Positions 1 to 8,477 of a stretch of DNA of 22,746 bases are shown one piece after another (within the stretch, counting starts at the first letter, position 1; every line of letters starts with the position of its first letter). The stretch is from assembly GCA_964565165.1 (NCBI GenBank), contig CAZMDJ010000009.1:1-22746 (forward strand). The letters run 5' to 3'. Both the position numbers and the translations under genes were made by a program. The notes under the pieces were generated by a model. The model searched no databases, was not told where the DNA came from, and was given only the letters and a program-made list of their open reading frames with translations. This DNA is from ZLKRG08 sp964565165 (GTDB taxonomy: Bacteria; Actinomycetota; Actinomycetes; Nanopelagicales; Nanopelagicaceae).

Positions 1-1244
1 TATCGCCGTGCGGCGACAAGTATAAGACCCACCAGCCCAGACTCCAACTTGGCCTCTCTTCGCCAGATACATCGCGGTATCGGCTCGGCTCATCAAGTCC
101 GATTTACCATCATTTGAAACGCAGCCGATGCTTACATCCACGCTAATCGCAGCGCCACCGATATTGAAGGGATACGAGAGCGTTGCGCGAATCGCCATCG
201 CAAGCTCCATCGCCTCTTCGTAACTCTCATGAGTAAGTACCGCAAATTCATCTCCACCTAGGCGCGCTAAAAGCGAATTATTTGGAATCGCCTTTAAGAA
301 ACGAGCAGAGACTTGTTTCAGAATTTCATCACCAGTTTCATGTCAATATTTATCGTTAACTGGTTTAAAACCATCAAGATCCATTAAAAGAATTGAACCA
401 TTTGAATATTTCTCAACTTCACTTATAAATCTTCCTCGGTTCGGCAATCCCGTTAAATCATCAATCTTTGCCAAACTCTCTTCGGCAAAACTTCGCTCAC
501 TTTGTTGCAGTGCAATTGCCATTCTGATGAATGAGGCGAATAAAGTTGCAAGAGCTGGGCCAATCACAAAGTTTGGAATCTGATAAAGCTTCATTGCGAT
601 TGCGGCCAATATAAGTGCGCTGCTTATAACTGAAAGAGCTAAGTAGAAGATTGGGATTGGCGGAAATTTCTCGCTCTTAATTCCACGCCTATAAAGAGCG
701 GTCGTTATAAATGCGAAGCCTAATAACATCCCTAATTTAAATATGTACCACTTTGGTAGCTGTTATTTGAAACCCGAATCAAATAAAAAAAATCTGTGGC
801 CGAATAGATTAAAAAACCCGTTAGAACTAAGAGACTGCGACCATTGATAGGTCTCCTTGCAAACGAAATCAATACCGCAATCAAAATTACTAAGTCGCAA
901 ACGGGGTAGAGCAGATGAAGAAAATCAGCTTCAATCTGCCTAAGTAAGAGTGCGGAGGCGATTGTGCTGCTGCCCAATACAAGTACCGCACCATCAATTA
1001 ATCTCACGATTTCACTGCTTTGATCTATTTCAAATAGGCCAGGAATAGCTACAAAAATCAGTGGATAGAAGAGGACATAACCTGCGCTAGCCCAACTTAT
1101 CAATGGCGAAGGCAGATAAGTCGTTGCTACCTCGCTTGCAATCCAAGCGGCTAGTGCGAATAGATAGAGCGTTCCATTTCGCTTTCGCGCCAAGAAAGTG
1201 GCGCTTAACAATGCCGCGCAGATAGCTAAATAGATTAAATTCAT
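1..1244 (-). pseudogene. Membrane-anchored GGDEF (diguanylate cyclase-like) protein, disrupted and cut by the window edge
   Basis: The 5' half (ATG at 1244, complement) encodes several hydrophobic segments. The frame ends at a TAG at 732-734, and the protein clearly continues one frame over (ATG at 729), with more membrane segments, then DDLTGLPNRGRF, a standard opening of a GGDEF domain. That frame meets a TGA at 343-345, after which the domain carries on in the same frame with an intact GGDEF motif at 244-258 (ARLGGDEFAVL) and a late-domain segment SRADTAMYLAKR, open to base 1. GGDEF proteins with this motif make cyclic di-GMP from two GTP; the membrane part would sense or localise. A longer TTG-started reading at 1298 exists but runs toward the terminator. 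The lost bases look like one missing base near 750-760 and one G-to-T change (GGA to TGA; the family usually has Gly in VNDxYGHxxGD). It is either a true pseudogene or an assembly-error gene; see findings. No clear ribosome binding site. Confidence 0.8.
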
Positions 1245-1301
1245 TTGTATTAATTCAAATCTATTGCGAAGTACTAGGACATAGGGGAAACCCAGCAATT
1301 A

Positions 1302-1331
1302 AAAAAGGCCGCCCTTTCGGACGGCCTTTTT
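1302..1331. terminator. Symmetric intrinsic terminator
   Basis: A perfect 10-base inverted repeat, AAAAAGGCCG at 1302-1311 and CGGCCTTTTT at 1322-1331, encloses a 10-base loop in which CC and GG could add two more pairs. The GC core followed by a T run on either strand makes it a good intrinsic terminator in both directions. It lies just after the stop of the secreted-protein gene on the complement strand and upstream of the GGDEF gene, so its natural job is to end transcription of the former and insulate the latter. Confidence 0.85.
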
Positions 1332-1348
1332 ATAACTTTATTTAAGAG

Positions 1349-2182
1349 TTAAACACCCTTTGCGCAAGATTGTGCGCGGATGTTCTTAGCGGTATCAACA
1401 TCAGACTTAAGTGATTCCACTGTGGTCTTATTTGATTCCTGCGAAGTCAAAAGAATTACGTTCGCCTTCAAGTTCTTAATATTGGTATTAGCGTTCTTGA
1501 TACCAATGTTGATTGTTGCAACTGTTGCCTTATAGCTTGCTAGCTTTGTGTTCTGAGCAGCTGTGCGGCTAGTTAGGGCTTCAAGAGACTTGATGTACTT
1601 GGTCATTGTTGTAACTGAATCAGTCCAATCAACTACATCCTTCTCTTTCATTGCAATTACCTTTGCAACATCTGGAGATGTACCAACGTTTGCATCTGCT
1701 GCAGTTGGCATATAAACAGCCCATAGAGTTCCGAGGTTTGCGCTCGGTGTCTTATTGGTGCTTGCGGCAAGTGCGATGTAATAAGTCTTTCCGGTTTCGT
1801 AGACAACGTCATCCTTAACGTATGACTTAGTTGCCTTCCAGAGAATCATGTTGTTGATTGAGGTCTGGATGGTCGCTGCGATTGTTGTTGATTGGCCAGC
1901 AATCTGCTTAAGGATCGCATCGTATTGAGACTTGGTTGTTAGGTAAGCCTTATTTGAATCGATGCAACCAGACCATACCCATGTTAATTTCTTAGCAGCA
2001 GCGCCTGTAGCGGTTGGGTTGGTGGTGCATGTGTACTTATCTGTACCTACTTTTGTTGTTGCATTCTTCTTTGTGCAAGCAACGCCGTTAGATACCTTTG
2101 TTGCAGCTTGAGCTGCAGGTGCGATTGCAGCCGTGGTGGCTACGAGAAGTGCGGCAAGTACAACTGAGGTCTTACGAAACAT
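1349..2182 (-). CDS. Secreted protein with CBM5/12-like segment and helical C-terminus
   Basis: 277 residues from an ATG preceded by GGAGGAAAGA, an excellent ribosome binding site; a longer open frame to 2413 runs into the upstream SDR gene and lacks such a site. Residues 1-26 form a signal peptide (MFRK, a long Ala/Val/Leu core, then AQA before Ala27). Next comes a Cys-bearing segment (C36, C52) with KVGTDKYTC, then KLTWVWSGC (C73). Residues 115-157 (WKATKSYVKDDVVYETGKTYY ... LGTLWAVY) resemble the WxxxxxYxxGDxVxYxGxxY...LW pattern of CBM5/12 (ChtBD3) chitin/cellulose-binding modules. Residues 175-277 are helical and rich in Lys, Thr and Asn, and may form a coiled coil, ending with C273. No catalytic domain is visible. 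Probably exported and surface-attached or released; sugar binding is inferred. It stands 95 bases after the SDR gene and has its own terminator, so it is probably a separate unit. Confidence 0.8.
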   Translation of the reverse strand: MFRKTSVVLAALLVATTAAIAPAAQAATKVSNGVACTKKNATTKVGTDKYTCTTNPTATGAAAKKLTWVWSGCIDSNKAYLTTKSQYDAILKQIAGQSTTIAATIQTSINNMILWKATKSYVKDDVVYETGKTYYIALAASTNKTPSANLGTLWAVYMPTAADANVGTSPDVAKVIAMKEKDVVDWTDSVTTMTKYIKSLEALTSRTAAQNTKLASYKATVATINIGIKNANTNIKNLKANVILLTSQESNKTTVESLKSDVDTAKNIRAQSCAKGV

Positions 2183-2277
2183 TCTTTCCTCCATACGGGA
2201 TTTTCTATCCGAATGACGCAATCTTAATGTGAGGCGAGTGAATTCTCCGTAACAGAAACCTGCGAAAGGGCTGTGAG

Positions 2278-3036
2278 TTAACGCTGTCTGCGTCGGAAAG
2301 AGAATCCGCCCTTGCGGACAAAGTCGCGTGGTGCAAAGCGGAGCAAAAGATAGAGGAAGCGATATTGGCGTCCTGGGATCGAGATTGCTTTGCCAGCTTT
2401 TGCATCTTCCCAAGCCGTTATCACAACGTTATCTGCGTTTAACCACATGAAATTAGGCAACGCGTCCATTTTCATTTTTCCGCGCTGGTGGAATTCAGTG
2501 TGCGTAAATCCTGGCGCAAGCGAAGTAACTTTTACAGCAGTCTCTGCAAGTTCAGTATGTAACGATTCCGAGAGAATCATTAAATAAGATTTCATCGCAG
2601 AGTAGTGACCCCCGGTAATCCAAGCTGCAACTGAAGAAACATTGATGATGATTCCGGAATTCTTTTTAATCATTGAAGGCAAGACTGCATGAGCTAATCT
2701 CATTGGAGCCTCGCAGAGAATCTTTAGTACTGCAATTTCATCTTGAACATTGCTCTTCGTAAATGGCGTATTTAGACCATATCCAGCGTTATTGATAAGC
2801 ACGTCAAGATCACCTTCACTTAGGCGATTTTCAATCAATTTGATTCCGTGATCTGTTGTTAAATCTGCAGAGATAACTTCAACGTGTTTTCCGTACTTTG
2901 CATTGAATTCGCCAGCAAGGTAATTTAATCGATCTGTATCGCGTGCAGTAATTACGAGGTCATAACCTTCACGTGCAAGTAGATCAGCAAAGTGCCAACC
3001 AATTCCAGAAGATGCTCCTGTTACTAGTGCTTTCAT
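2278..3036 (-). CDS. Short-chain dehydrogenase/reductase (SDR)
   Basis: 252 residues. Classical SDR motifs are all visible: the nucleotide-binding TGASSGIG at residues 6-13, NNAG at 82-85, catalytic Ser region NVSS at 132-135 and Tyr145-x3-Lys149 (YSAMK). ARD at 31-33, just after the second beta strand, is compatible with NADP preference (inference). The C-terminal end is strongly basic (FSFRRRQR) after a hydrophobic stretch around 225-240, so peripheral membrane contact is possible. The start codon overlaps the stop of the GMC oxidoreductase as ATGA (3033-3036), so translation is probably coupled. Substrate unknown; the pairing with a GMC flavoprotein suggests successive redox steps on the same alcohol/ketone or sterol-like compound, but this is inference. 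Confidence 0.92.
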   Translation of the reverse strand: MKALVTGASSGIGWHFADLLAREGYDLVITARDTDRLNYLAGEFNAKYGKHVEVISADLTTDHGIKLIENRLSEGDLDVLINNAGYGLNTPFTKSNVQDEIAVLKILCEAPMRLAHAVLPSMIKKNSGIIINVSSVAAWITGGHYSAMKSYLMILSESLHTELAETAVKVTSLAPGFTHTEFHQRGKMKMDALPNFMWLNADNVVITAWEDAKAGKAISIPGRQYRFLYLLLRFAPRDFVRKGGFSFRRRQR

Positions 3037-4670
3037 TTGCGCATTCCTAACTTTGGCTGGATTGGATTGATAACTCTATATGGCTCGTTTTGAGTAGGTC
3101 GCGCCTCTGTCTCGCCCTTATTTGGCCAAAGTGCCATTGCGCGTTCGGCTTGCGCTGTAATAGTGAGCGAGGGATTAACTCCAAGATTTGCAGTAATAGT
3201 GCTGCCATCCAGAATATGAAGAGTTGGATAGCCCCAAACGCGATGATAAGGATCAATCACTCCAGAATTCTTATCTTTGCCAATTACGCAACCTCCAACA
3301 AAGTGGGCGGTAATTGGTGAACCGATTAGATTTCCAATATTTCCGCCTGCGATACCGTCGTAATTCTTTGCAATCCTCTCTGCGACTTCATTCGCTTCAG
3401 GAATCCAAGTCGGGTTTGGAGTACTTGCATCATTCTTTGAAGATAATTTCTTCTTGCCGAGAATGTTCTTCTGTTCAAATACTGTGACAGAGCTATTTAT
3501 ATTCTGCATTACAAGTGCAATTACAGACCTTTCACTCCATTTACGGACATTAAGAATTCGGAAAATTAATGTTGGATGCTTGATTGCTTCTCTGAACCAT
3601 TGTTTTGCACGAATTGCAGCGCTATCGCTGCTGGTCATAATTGTCTGCAGTAAGCCCATTGCATTACTACCTTTGCCATATCTAACTGGCTCAACGTGGG
3701 TATTTTTATTTGGATAAAAGGAAGAAGTAATTGCAGCCCCTTCAGAGAAATCAACTTTGCTGCTTGGCATGATTGCGCCAACAAGTGATTCGCTATTGGT
3801 GCGGGATAGCTTTCCTAAAGTATCCGAAAGATTAAGTTTTCCATCGCTCTTCATGCGGTGAAGCAATTTCTGAGAATTAAATGCACCTGCTGCAACTATC
3901 ACTTCATTGGCGGTAATAGTCGAATCAATAGGAAGCCAAGAAGTAGATTTTCTAATCTTCACTTTCCAGGTTCCGTCATTTAGTTCAATAGAGGTTGCTG
4001 TAGTTAGCGGCTTTACTTCAACCCCTAATTTCTCTGCAAAATAAAGGTAATTTTTAACTAATGTGTTCTTGGCGTTATGTCGGCAGCCGGTCATGCATTC
4101 GCCGCAATTAATACAAGATTTGCGCTTTGGTCCATCGCCTCCGAAATATGGATCTTGATGTTCCACATCTTCTTTTTCACCGAAGTAGATTCCAAGTGGC
4201 GCCAATGTGAAGGTATCTCCAACGCCCATTTCATTTGCAACCTGTTGCATCGCACGATCGCTATTTGAAAAGAATGGATTCTTAATAACCCCGAGCATTC
4301 GATTTGCGATTGCATACCAAGGTGCTAGCTCAGTTTTCCAATCAGTGATTTCACTCCACTGCGGATCATTAAAGTATTCATCACCTGGTTGATAGAGAGT
4401 ATTTGCATAAACTAAAGAGCCGCCACCAACGCCGGCTCCGCAGAGAATAAATACATCTGGCAATTTATGGATGCGTTGAATGCCTTTTAAGCCAAGTCGA
4501 GGTGCAAATAAAAATTTACGCATTCGCCAAGAGGTTTTTGGAAAATCTTTATCTTCAAAGCGCGCACCTGCTTCGAGTACGCAAACTTTGTAACCTTTTT
4601 CTGCCAAACGAAGCGCAGCAACAGATCCGCCGAAACCGGAACCTATGACTACAACATCGTAATCAGCCAT
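3033..4670 (-). CDS. GMC-family FAD oxidoreductase (cholesterol-oxidase-like group)
   Basis: 545 residues from the ATG at 4670, which overlaps the upstream stop as TAATG; an upstream in-frame start at 4712 lies inside the previous gene and places 14 odd residues before the flavin fold. FAD-binding VVIGSGFGGSVAALRLAEKG lies at residues 7-26, followed by the Glu of CVLEAG. CGAGVGGGSLVYANTLY (about 77-93) is the second flavin contact. C186-x2-C189-x2-C192-x3-C196 followed by RHNAKNTL is a cysteine cluster typical of this actinobacterial GMC branch. Near the C-terminus HFVGGC (His456) and NLGVNPSLTITAQAERA (Asn499) form the usual GMC active-site end. The family oxidises alcohols with flavin; some members oxidise 3-beta-hydroxysterols. 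The true substrate here is unknown. Middle gene of a three-gene operon. Confidence 0.9.
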   Translation of the reverse strand: MADYDVVVIGSGFGGSVAALRLAEKGYKVCVLEAGARFEDKDFPKTSWRMRKFLFAPRLGLKGIQRIHKLPDVFILCGAGVGGGSLVYANTLYQPGDEYFNDPQWSEITDWKTELAPWYAIANRMLGVIKNPFFSNSDRAMQQVANEMGVGDTFTLAPLGIYFGEKEDVEHQDPYFGGDGPKRKSCINCGECMTGCRHNAKNTLVKNYLYFAEKLGVEVKPLTTATSIELNDGTWKVKIRKSTSWLPIDSTITANEVIVAAGAFNSQKLLHRMKSDGKLNLSDTLGKLSRTNSESLVGAIMPSSKVDFSEGAAITSSFYPNKNTHVEPVRYGKGSNAMGLLQTIMTSSDSAAIRAKQWFREAIKHPTLIFRILNVRKWSERSVIALVMQNINSSVTVFEQKNILGKKKLSSKNDASTPNPTWIPEANEVAERIAKNYDGIAGGNIGNLIGSPITAHFVGGCVIGKDKNSGVIDPYHRVWGYPTLHILDGSTITANLGVNPSLTITAQAERAMALWPNKGETEARPTQNEPYRVINPIQPKLGMRK

Positions 4671-5902
4671 TACGGCAGGATACCTTCGGCGCTCTCTTCT
4701 CGAATAGTCCATTCAGTTCCGTATTGAGGCAATAAATCTAAGAATGGTTTTGGATCAAACCATTCTGGACCGTTAACACCTTCTGGTTGCCAGATTCCCT
4801 TATCAATCAATTCCATTGCAATAACCGGGTTAATCGCAGTCTGCCAAACCACAGCTTGATCACCGTATTCGGACATAGACCAATCGTTATCGACAACGTT
4901 ATAGATATAGCAAGCGTATGGCTGGCCTTCTTTATTTAACCCTTTAACTAATACGCCAGCACAGGTCTTACCGTGCATACGATGGCCAAGAGTCGCTGGA
5001 TCTGGAAGCGATGCTGCGAGTAGATCGCGAGGTGCAACAGATAGACCTTGCACATCAACATTCTCTTTGCGATCTAAACCAAGCATGTGAATAGTTTTTA
5101 AAGTTGTAATGAACTGCGCGCCAAGTCCGTACTTAAAGTTAACTTTCTTAGCATCAACTTTCTGTGGAATTAGTACAACTTCTTCGTGCTCAACATTTAC
5201 GCACTCAACTGGTCCGATTCCTTCTGGGAAATCAAAGATTTCAAGTTCACTAAATGGCTCAGTGGTAAACCAACCGCGACCGTCTTCCCAAACCAAAGGT
5301 GGATTTAAACATTCTTCGATTGTCGTCCAGATAGAAAATGATGGTGCAAATTCGTAACCTTCGACAGTTAAGTTTGAACCATCTAGAACTGTCATTGAAT
5401 CAATACGACTAAATAGATGATCAGATGCATACTTTGCAAAGACATCTGACATGCCTGGTTCGATTCCCATACCTACAAGCGCATAAATCTTTCGCTCGCC
5501 CCAGTTCCAGTCACGTGCGAATTGCTCGTCACCTAACTTCACACCGGTTTCAGTGTATGGATAGTGAGGATGTGGGCGAGATAGAGACATCGCCATATCA
5601 ATGTAATTAGTATTTTCGATTTCGCATGCCAAGAAGATTGGCATTACATAACGAGGATCTACAGCGTTGATAACAACATCTGGTTGAGCCTTACGAATCA
5701 ATTCGCGAATATCTTCGAGTTCAGATGCATTTACTTGTGCGGCAGAGAAGCGAGGGTCTTTTAAACGAACCACAGCCTCTTCAGCTCGTGCCAAAGTACG
5801 GTCAGCAATGACCAAAGATGTAATAAATTTCCTTCGTGATGCAATGTTGGCGATAGCTCTTCCAACTCCGCCAGCGCCTATCACCAGCGCTTTCATTCCC
5901 AT
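4670..5902 (-). CDS. Saccharopine dehydrogenase-family oxidoreductase
   Basis: 410 residues. The N-terminus has a Rossmann nucleotide-binding motif, ALVIGAGGVG (Gly9, Gly11, Gly12, Gly14), then IADRT at the end of the second strand, and VVINAVDPRYV. The remainder matches the long C-terminal domain of the LYS9/carboxynorspermidine dehydrogenase type (EPGMSDVFAKYA, FSIWTTIEECLNPPLVW, YGLGAQFI). The family makes or splits secondary amines such as saccharopine or carboxyspermidine using NAD(P)H. Which of these this protein handles cannot be told from sequence alone, and no lysine or polyamine genes flank it. The start is preceded by GGAG with 11 bases spacing; an ATG two codons on is possible. 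First gene of the operon whose next two genes overlap it by 1 and 4 bases. The AT-rich space before it (5905-5945) probably holds the operon promoter. Confidence 0.85.
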   Translation of the reverse strand: MGMKALVIGAGGVGRAIANIASRRKFITSLVIADRTLARAEEAVVRLKDPRFSAAQVNASELEDIRELIRKAQPDVVINAVDPRYVMPIFLACEIENTNYIDMAMSLSRPHPHYPYTETGVKLGDEQFARDWNWGERKIYALVGMGIEPGMSDVFAKYASDHLFSRIDSMTVLDGSNLTVEGYEFAPSFSIWTTIEECLNPPLVWEDGRGWFTTEPFSELEIFDFPEGIGPVECVNVEHEEVVLIPQKVDAKKVNFKYGLGAQFITTLKTIHMLGLDRKENVDVQGLSVAPRDLLAASLPDPATLGHRMHGKTCAGVLVKGLNKEGQPYACYIYNVVDNDWSMSEYGDQAVVWQTAINPVIAMELIDKGIWQPEGVNGPEWFDPKPFLDLLPQYGTEWTIREESAEGILP

Positions 5903-5951
5903 GAGTAAATCAACTCCGATTTATTAATTAAACTAGATATGCAGTCTACCT

Positions 5952-6024
5952 GTCTCTGTAGCTCAGTGGATAGAGCAACCGCCTCCTAAGCGGTAGGTCG
6001 CCGGTTCAACTCCGGCCAGGGACA
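5952..6024 (+). tRNA. tRNA-Arg (anticodon CCT)
   Basis: Complete cloverleaf: acceptor GTCTCTG (5952-5958) pairs with CAGGGAC (6017-6023) with one G-T; D stem GCTC/GAGC; anticodon stem ACCGC/GCGGT with loop CTCCTAA, anticodon CCT at 5985-5987; T stem GCCGG/CCGGC with loop TTCAACT. Discriminator A at 6024; CCA is not encoded. It reads AGG codons. It stands alone between two complement-strand genes, ending only 3 bases from the yaaA-like stop. Confidence 0.95.
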
Positions 6025-6027
6025 CTT

Positions 6028-6582
6028 TTAAACAGCGATAACTTCCAAAATCCAAGGTTCGTTAGTTGTTGGCGGTGTTAAAGCGCATGGATATTTCTCA
6101 GAAACAATTGCATATAAATCTTCAGGTGAATTTGGCATTGATCTTGCTTGTAGAAGTAATCGAGCAATTTCACCGCGAGTTTTCTTAGACATATGCGTAA
6201 CTACCTTACGCACACCATCAACCACAGTTGAAACATGAATTTCTACCGTTATATCAAGTGGTGCATGCCAAACTGTCTTATAAGTTGAAGAGCGGCAATC
6301 AACGATTAACTTAGGTTTAAGAGCATCGAGAGTTTTACTCACAACCGGGAACATCTTTTTGTTATCGATCTTCTCTTTATAACTCTCGATTTTAGTAAGG
6401 GGAGCTACCGCGCCATATTTGGCAGAGATAATCATTATCGATTTCTCTGCACGTTTTCTGGCCGTTGCACTTAAAGTATTCCAACCAAGTGCTTGATAGA
6501 GCACACCGATATAAACATTTATCGCAGCGGTAGGTGCCTTCGTTTCTAGCTTCTTTTCCGAAGGTGGCAAAAGGATTAACAA
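6028..6582 (-). CDS. yaaA: YaaA-like peroxide-stress protein (DUF328)
   Basis: 184 residues beginning with MLILLPPSEKK, the family hallmark (LLPPSEGK or LLSPAK), followed by IISAKYGAVAPLTKIESYKEKI, which matches the conserved YG...P...I..Y segment, and later VDCRSSTYKTVW. In E. coli YaaA lowers damage from peroxide and free iron and has been shown to bind DNA. The protein here is short; family members are usually about 240-260 residues, so the middle part looks reduced. The start is TTG at 6582, one base after the MMPL stop, and no strong ribosome binding site precedes it, so expression probably depends on translational coupling to the transporter. Confidence is good for the family and moderate for the function. 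Confidence 0.85.
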   Translation of the reverse strand: MLILLPPSEKKLETKAPTAAINVYIGVLYQALGWNTLSATARKRAEKSIMIISAKYGAVAPLTKIESYKEKIDNKKMFPVVSKTLDALKPKLIVDCRSSTYKTVWHAPLDITVEIHVSTVVDGVRKVVTHMSKKTRGEIARLLLQARSMPNSPEDLYAIVSEKYPCALTPPTTNEPWILEVIAV

Positions 6583-6583
6583 A

Positions 6584-8421
6584 TTAGTGATCCAAGGTGT
6601 ATTTCTTTAAGAACTTTGGACCCCACCAGTTACGTTCACCAAAGAGACGCATCAATGCAGGAACTAATAGTGCGCGAACCAAAGTTGCATCAAGCAATAC
6701 GGCAAAAGCAGTACCGAATCCCATCATCTTGATTGCAGTTACTCCACTTGTCATAAATGATGCGAAGACCGCTGCAAGTAAAACAGCAGCTGCGGTAATG
6801 ATTCGGGCAGAACGTTGTAGTCCGATTGCAACTGATTCAACGTTGTTATGACCTGCAAAGTGCTCTTCCTTAATTCGAGATAACAAGAAGAGTTCGTAGT
6901 CCATAGATAATCCAAAGACCACTACGGCAATGAGAATAGTGGTTCCCGTATCAAGCGTTCCGGTAACGGTGAAATCACCAACCAACCATTTCAAATGGCC
7001 ATCAATAAAGATCCAGGTAAGCGCACCAAGAGTTGCACCCAATGAAAGGATATTTAGTAGCACTGCCTTTATCGGAAGAATCACTGAACCGGTAAATACG
7101 AAAATCAAAATTAGAACGCTAAGTGCAATCCAACCGAATGCCCATGGCAGAGCTTTTGCAGTGCCATCTTGCGAATCTGTGAAATCTGCAGCGATGCCGC
7201 CGATCATGGTTCCTTTTGGTGAATTTAAATCGCGTAAACGATGAATCAAGTCACTTGCTTCTAGAGTACGAGAACCCATGGTTTGAATTGCTTGAATACG
7301 AATGTCATTGCCTGCAGTAAATGGAACTACACGAACAATTCCTTCAGTGCTCTGGATAGCAGCTACATATTTATTTAGCTCTTCAGTTGAAACGCTCTTT
7401 ACTCCACCAGGAATCAGAATTTCAATTGGGCTGCTCTCTTGTCCAGGAAAACGAGTAGACATTTCCGCATAAGCGATCGCAGCTTTATCGCTAGCAGGAA
7501 GAACACGAGCATCAAGTTGCGAGAAGACAATGTTCTTAATTGGCGCTGCAATTACTCCAAGAATTAAAAGCGAGAGCAGTACAACAGTTACAGGTTTGCG
7601 CATTACATAACGCGCAGTCTGTGCCCAGCGACCATCTGCCTTTGGAGTGATGCCGGATTTGCGAACTACAAATTTATCTACGCGATGTCCAAGAATCATC
7701 ATCAACGCCGGTAGCGGGAAGATTGCTGAGACGATAGCGATGATTACTACTGAGACACCTGCGTAACCAAATGACTTTAAGAAAGCTTGAGGGAAGACAA
7801 CCATTGATCCCAAAGTTACGGCAACAGTTAAACCAGAGTAGAAGACAGTCTTTCCTGCGGTTTTAACAGTTGTAANNNNNNNNNNNNNNNNNNNNNNNNN
7901 NNNNNNNNNNNNNNNNNNNNNNNNNNNNNNNNNNNNNNNNNNNNNNNNNNNNNNNNNNNNNNNNNNNNNNNNNNNAATTTAGTTTGAATTTCTTTGCCAA
8001 TTTCGCCAACTTTGGCGTAATCATCGGAATTTGTATAGATCAATAAATATGCAGCGTTGCCATCTTTAGAGACCATGGTTGGCTGATTGCCAGAAGTCCA
8101 ATACGAGAGAGTTGATTTAACTCCTGCAACTGCAGCCACTTCCTTTTCAAGAGCTAAAGCATCGGATGTAACAGTCGGATCATTTACGGATTTTGTTTTG
8201 CCATCGACTACAAGAATTACGCCAGCATCTTTTGTTTTCAAATTATCTTTGAAGTAATTCCATACTTTCATTGATTCGCTATTTGGATCTGAATAGCCGC
8301 CAGTATCAAGTTTCCCAAATACAGAAAGCCCAACTCCACCTGCGGCTAGCATTGCAATTACAAAGGTAACTAGAACTAATTTGCTTCGGCGGACTGTTAG
8401 TCGACCCAACTTCTCGAACAT
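6584..8421 (-). CDS. MMPL/RND-family transporter, interrupted by a sequence gap
   Basis: Two pieces of one gene. The 5' piece starts at ATG 8421 (AGGAG five to nine bases before it) and encodes 148 residues: a cytoplasmic start, one membrane helix (about residues 15-35) and part of the first external domain. Then come 100 unknown bases (7876-7975). The 3' piece continues from 7875, in frame with TTVKTAGKTVFYSGLTV, a known MMPL segment, and encodes about 429 residues: helices, a second external domain, and FGLSMDYELFLLSRIKEE, the conserved motif holding the second Asp-Tyr proton-relay pair. A full family member has about 720 residues, so roughly 140 codons, including the first Asp-Tyr pair, are missing in the gap. 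MMPL proteins export lipids or small compounds using the proton gradient. Divergent TetR gene next door is its probable regulator; yaaA follows one base on. Confidence 0.88.
7876..7975. other. Run of 100 N: scaffold gap
   Basis: Exactly 100 unknown bases, the conventional filler for a gap of unknown length. It falls inside the MMPL gene and its length is not a real distance: the reading frames on its two sides do not match through 100 bases, and by comparison with family length about 420 bases are missing. Confidence 0.97.
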
Positions 8422-8457
8422 ATTGCTCCTAATTGAATTCAGAACTTCAATAGGGAA

Positions 8458-8463
8458 TAATGT
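8458..8463 (+). promoter_or_regulatory. Candidate -10 element of the tetR gene
   Basis: TAATGT ends five bases before the ATG at 8469, close to the spacing expected for a leaderless transcript; there is no Shine-Dalgarno sequence before this start. No convincing -35 box is seen. Weaker than the TAGAAT cases elsewhere in the window. Confidence 0.4.
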
Positions 8464-8477
8464 AAACAATGTTAACA
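8461..8477. promoter_or_regulatory. Candidate TetR operator
   Basis: TGTAAACAATGTTAACA is an inverted repeat, 7-base arms with six of seven positions matching around a 3-base centre. It covers the tetR start codon and lies in the 47-base space separating tetR from the MMPL gene, the normal location for an operator shared by a TetR repressor and the exporter it controls. No experimental or comparative support is available here. Confidence 0.45.

Noticed and set aside
343..345. Recoding of stop codons (selenocysteine, or a reassigned code) to explain the three internal stops
   Set aside because: The stops are TGA, TAA and TAA at positions expecting Gly, Tyr and Glu; no single reassignment fits, normal genes here end with the same codons, and no hairpin typical of selenocysteine insertion is evident.
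2183..2413. Longer version of the secreted protein beginning at 2413
   Set aside because: It overlaps the SDR coding region, adds 77 residues of non-signal composition before a perfect signal peptide, and the internal ATG has an excellent ribosome binding site.
5952..6024. tRNA-Arg as an integration site of a mobile element
   Set aside because: No integrase, no repeated tRNA 3' end and no foreign-looking genes on either side.
7828..7875. Reading of the MMPL 5' piece through the N run into LQLLKPQERLSSTLV
   Set aside because: It is out of frame with the true continuation (TTVKTAGKTVFYSGLTV); the filler length is arbitrary.
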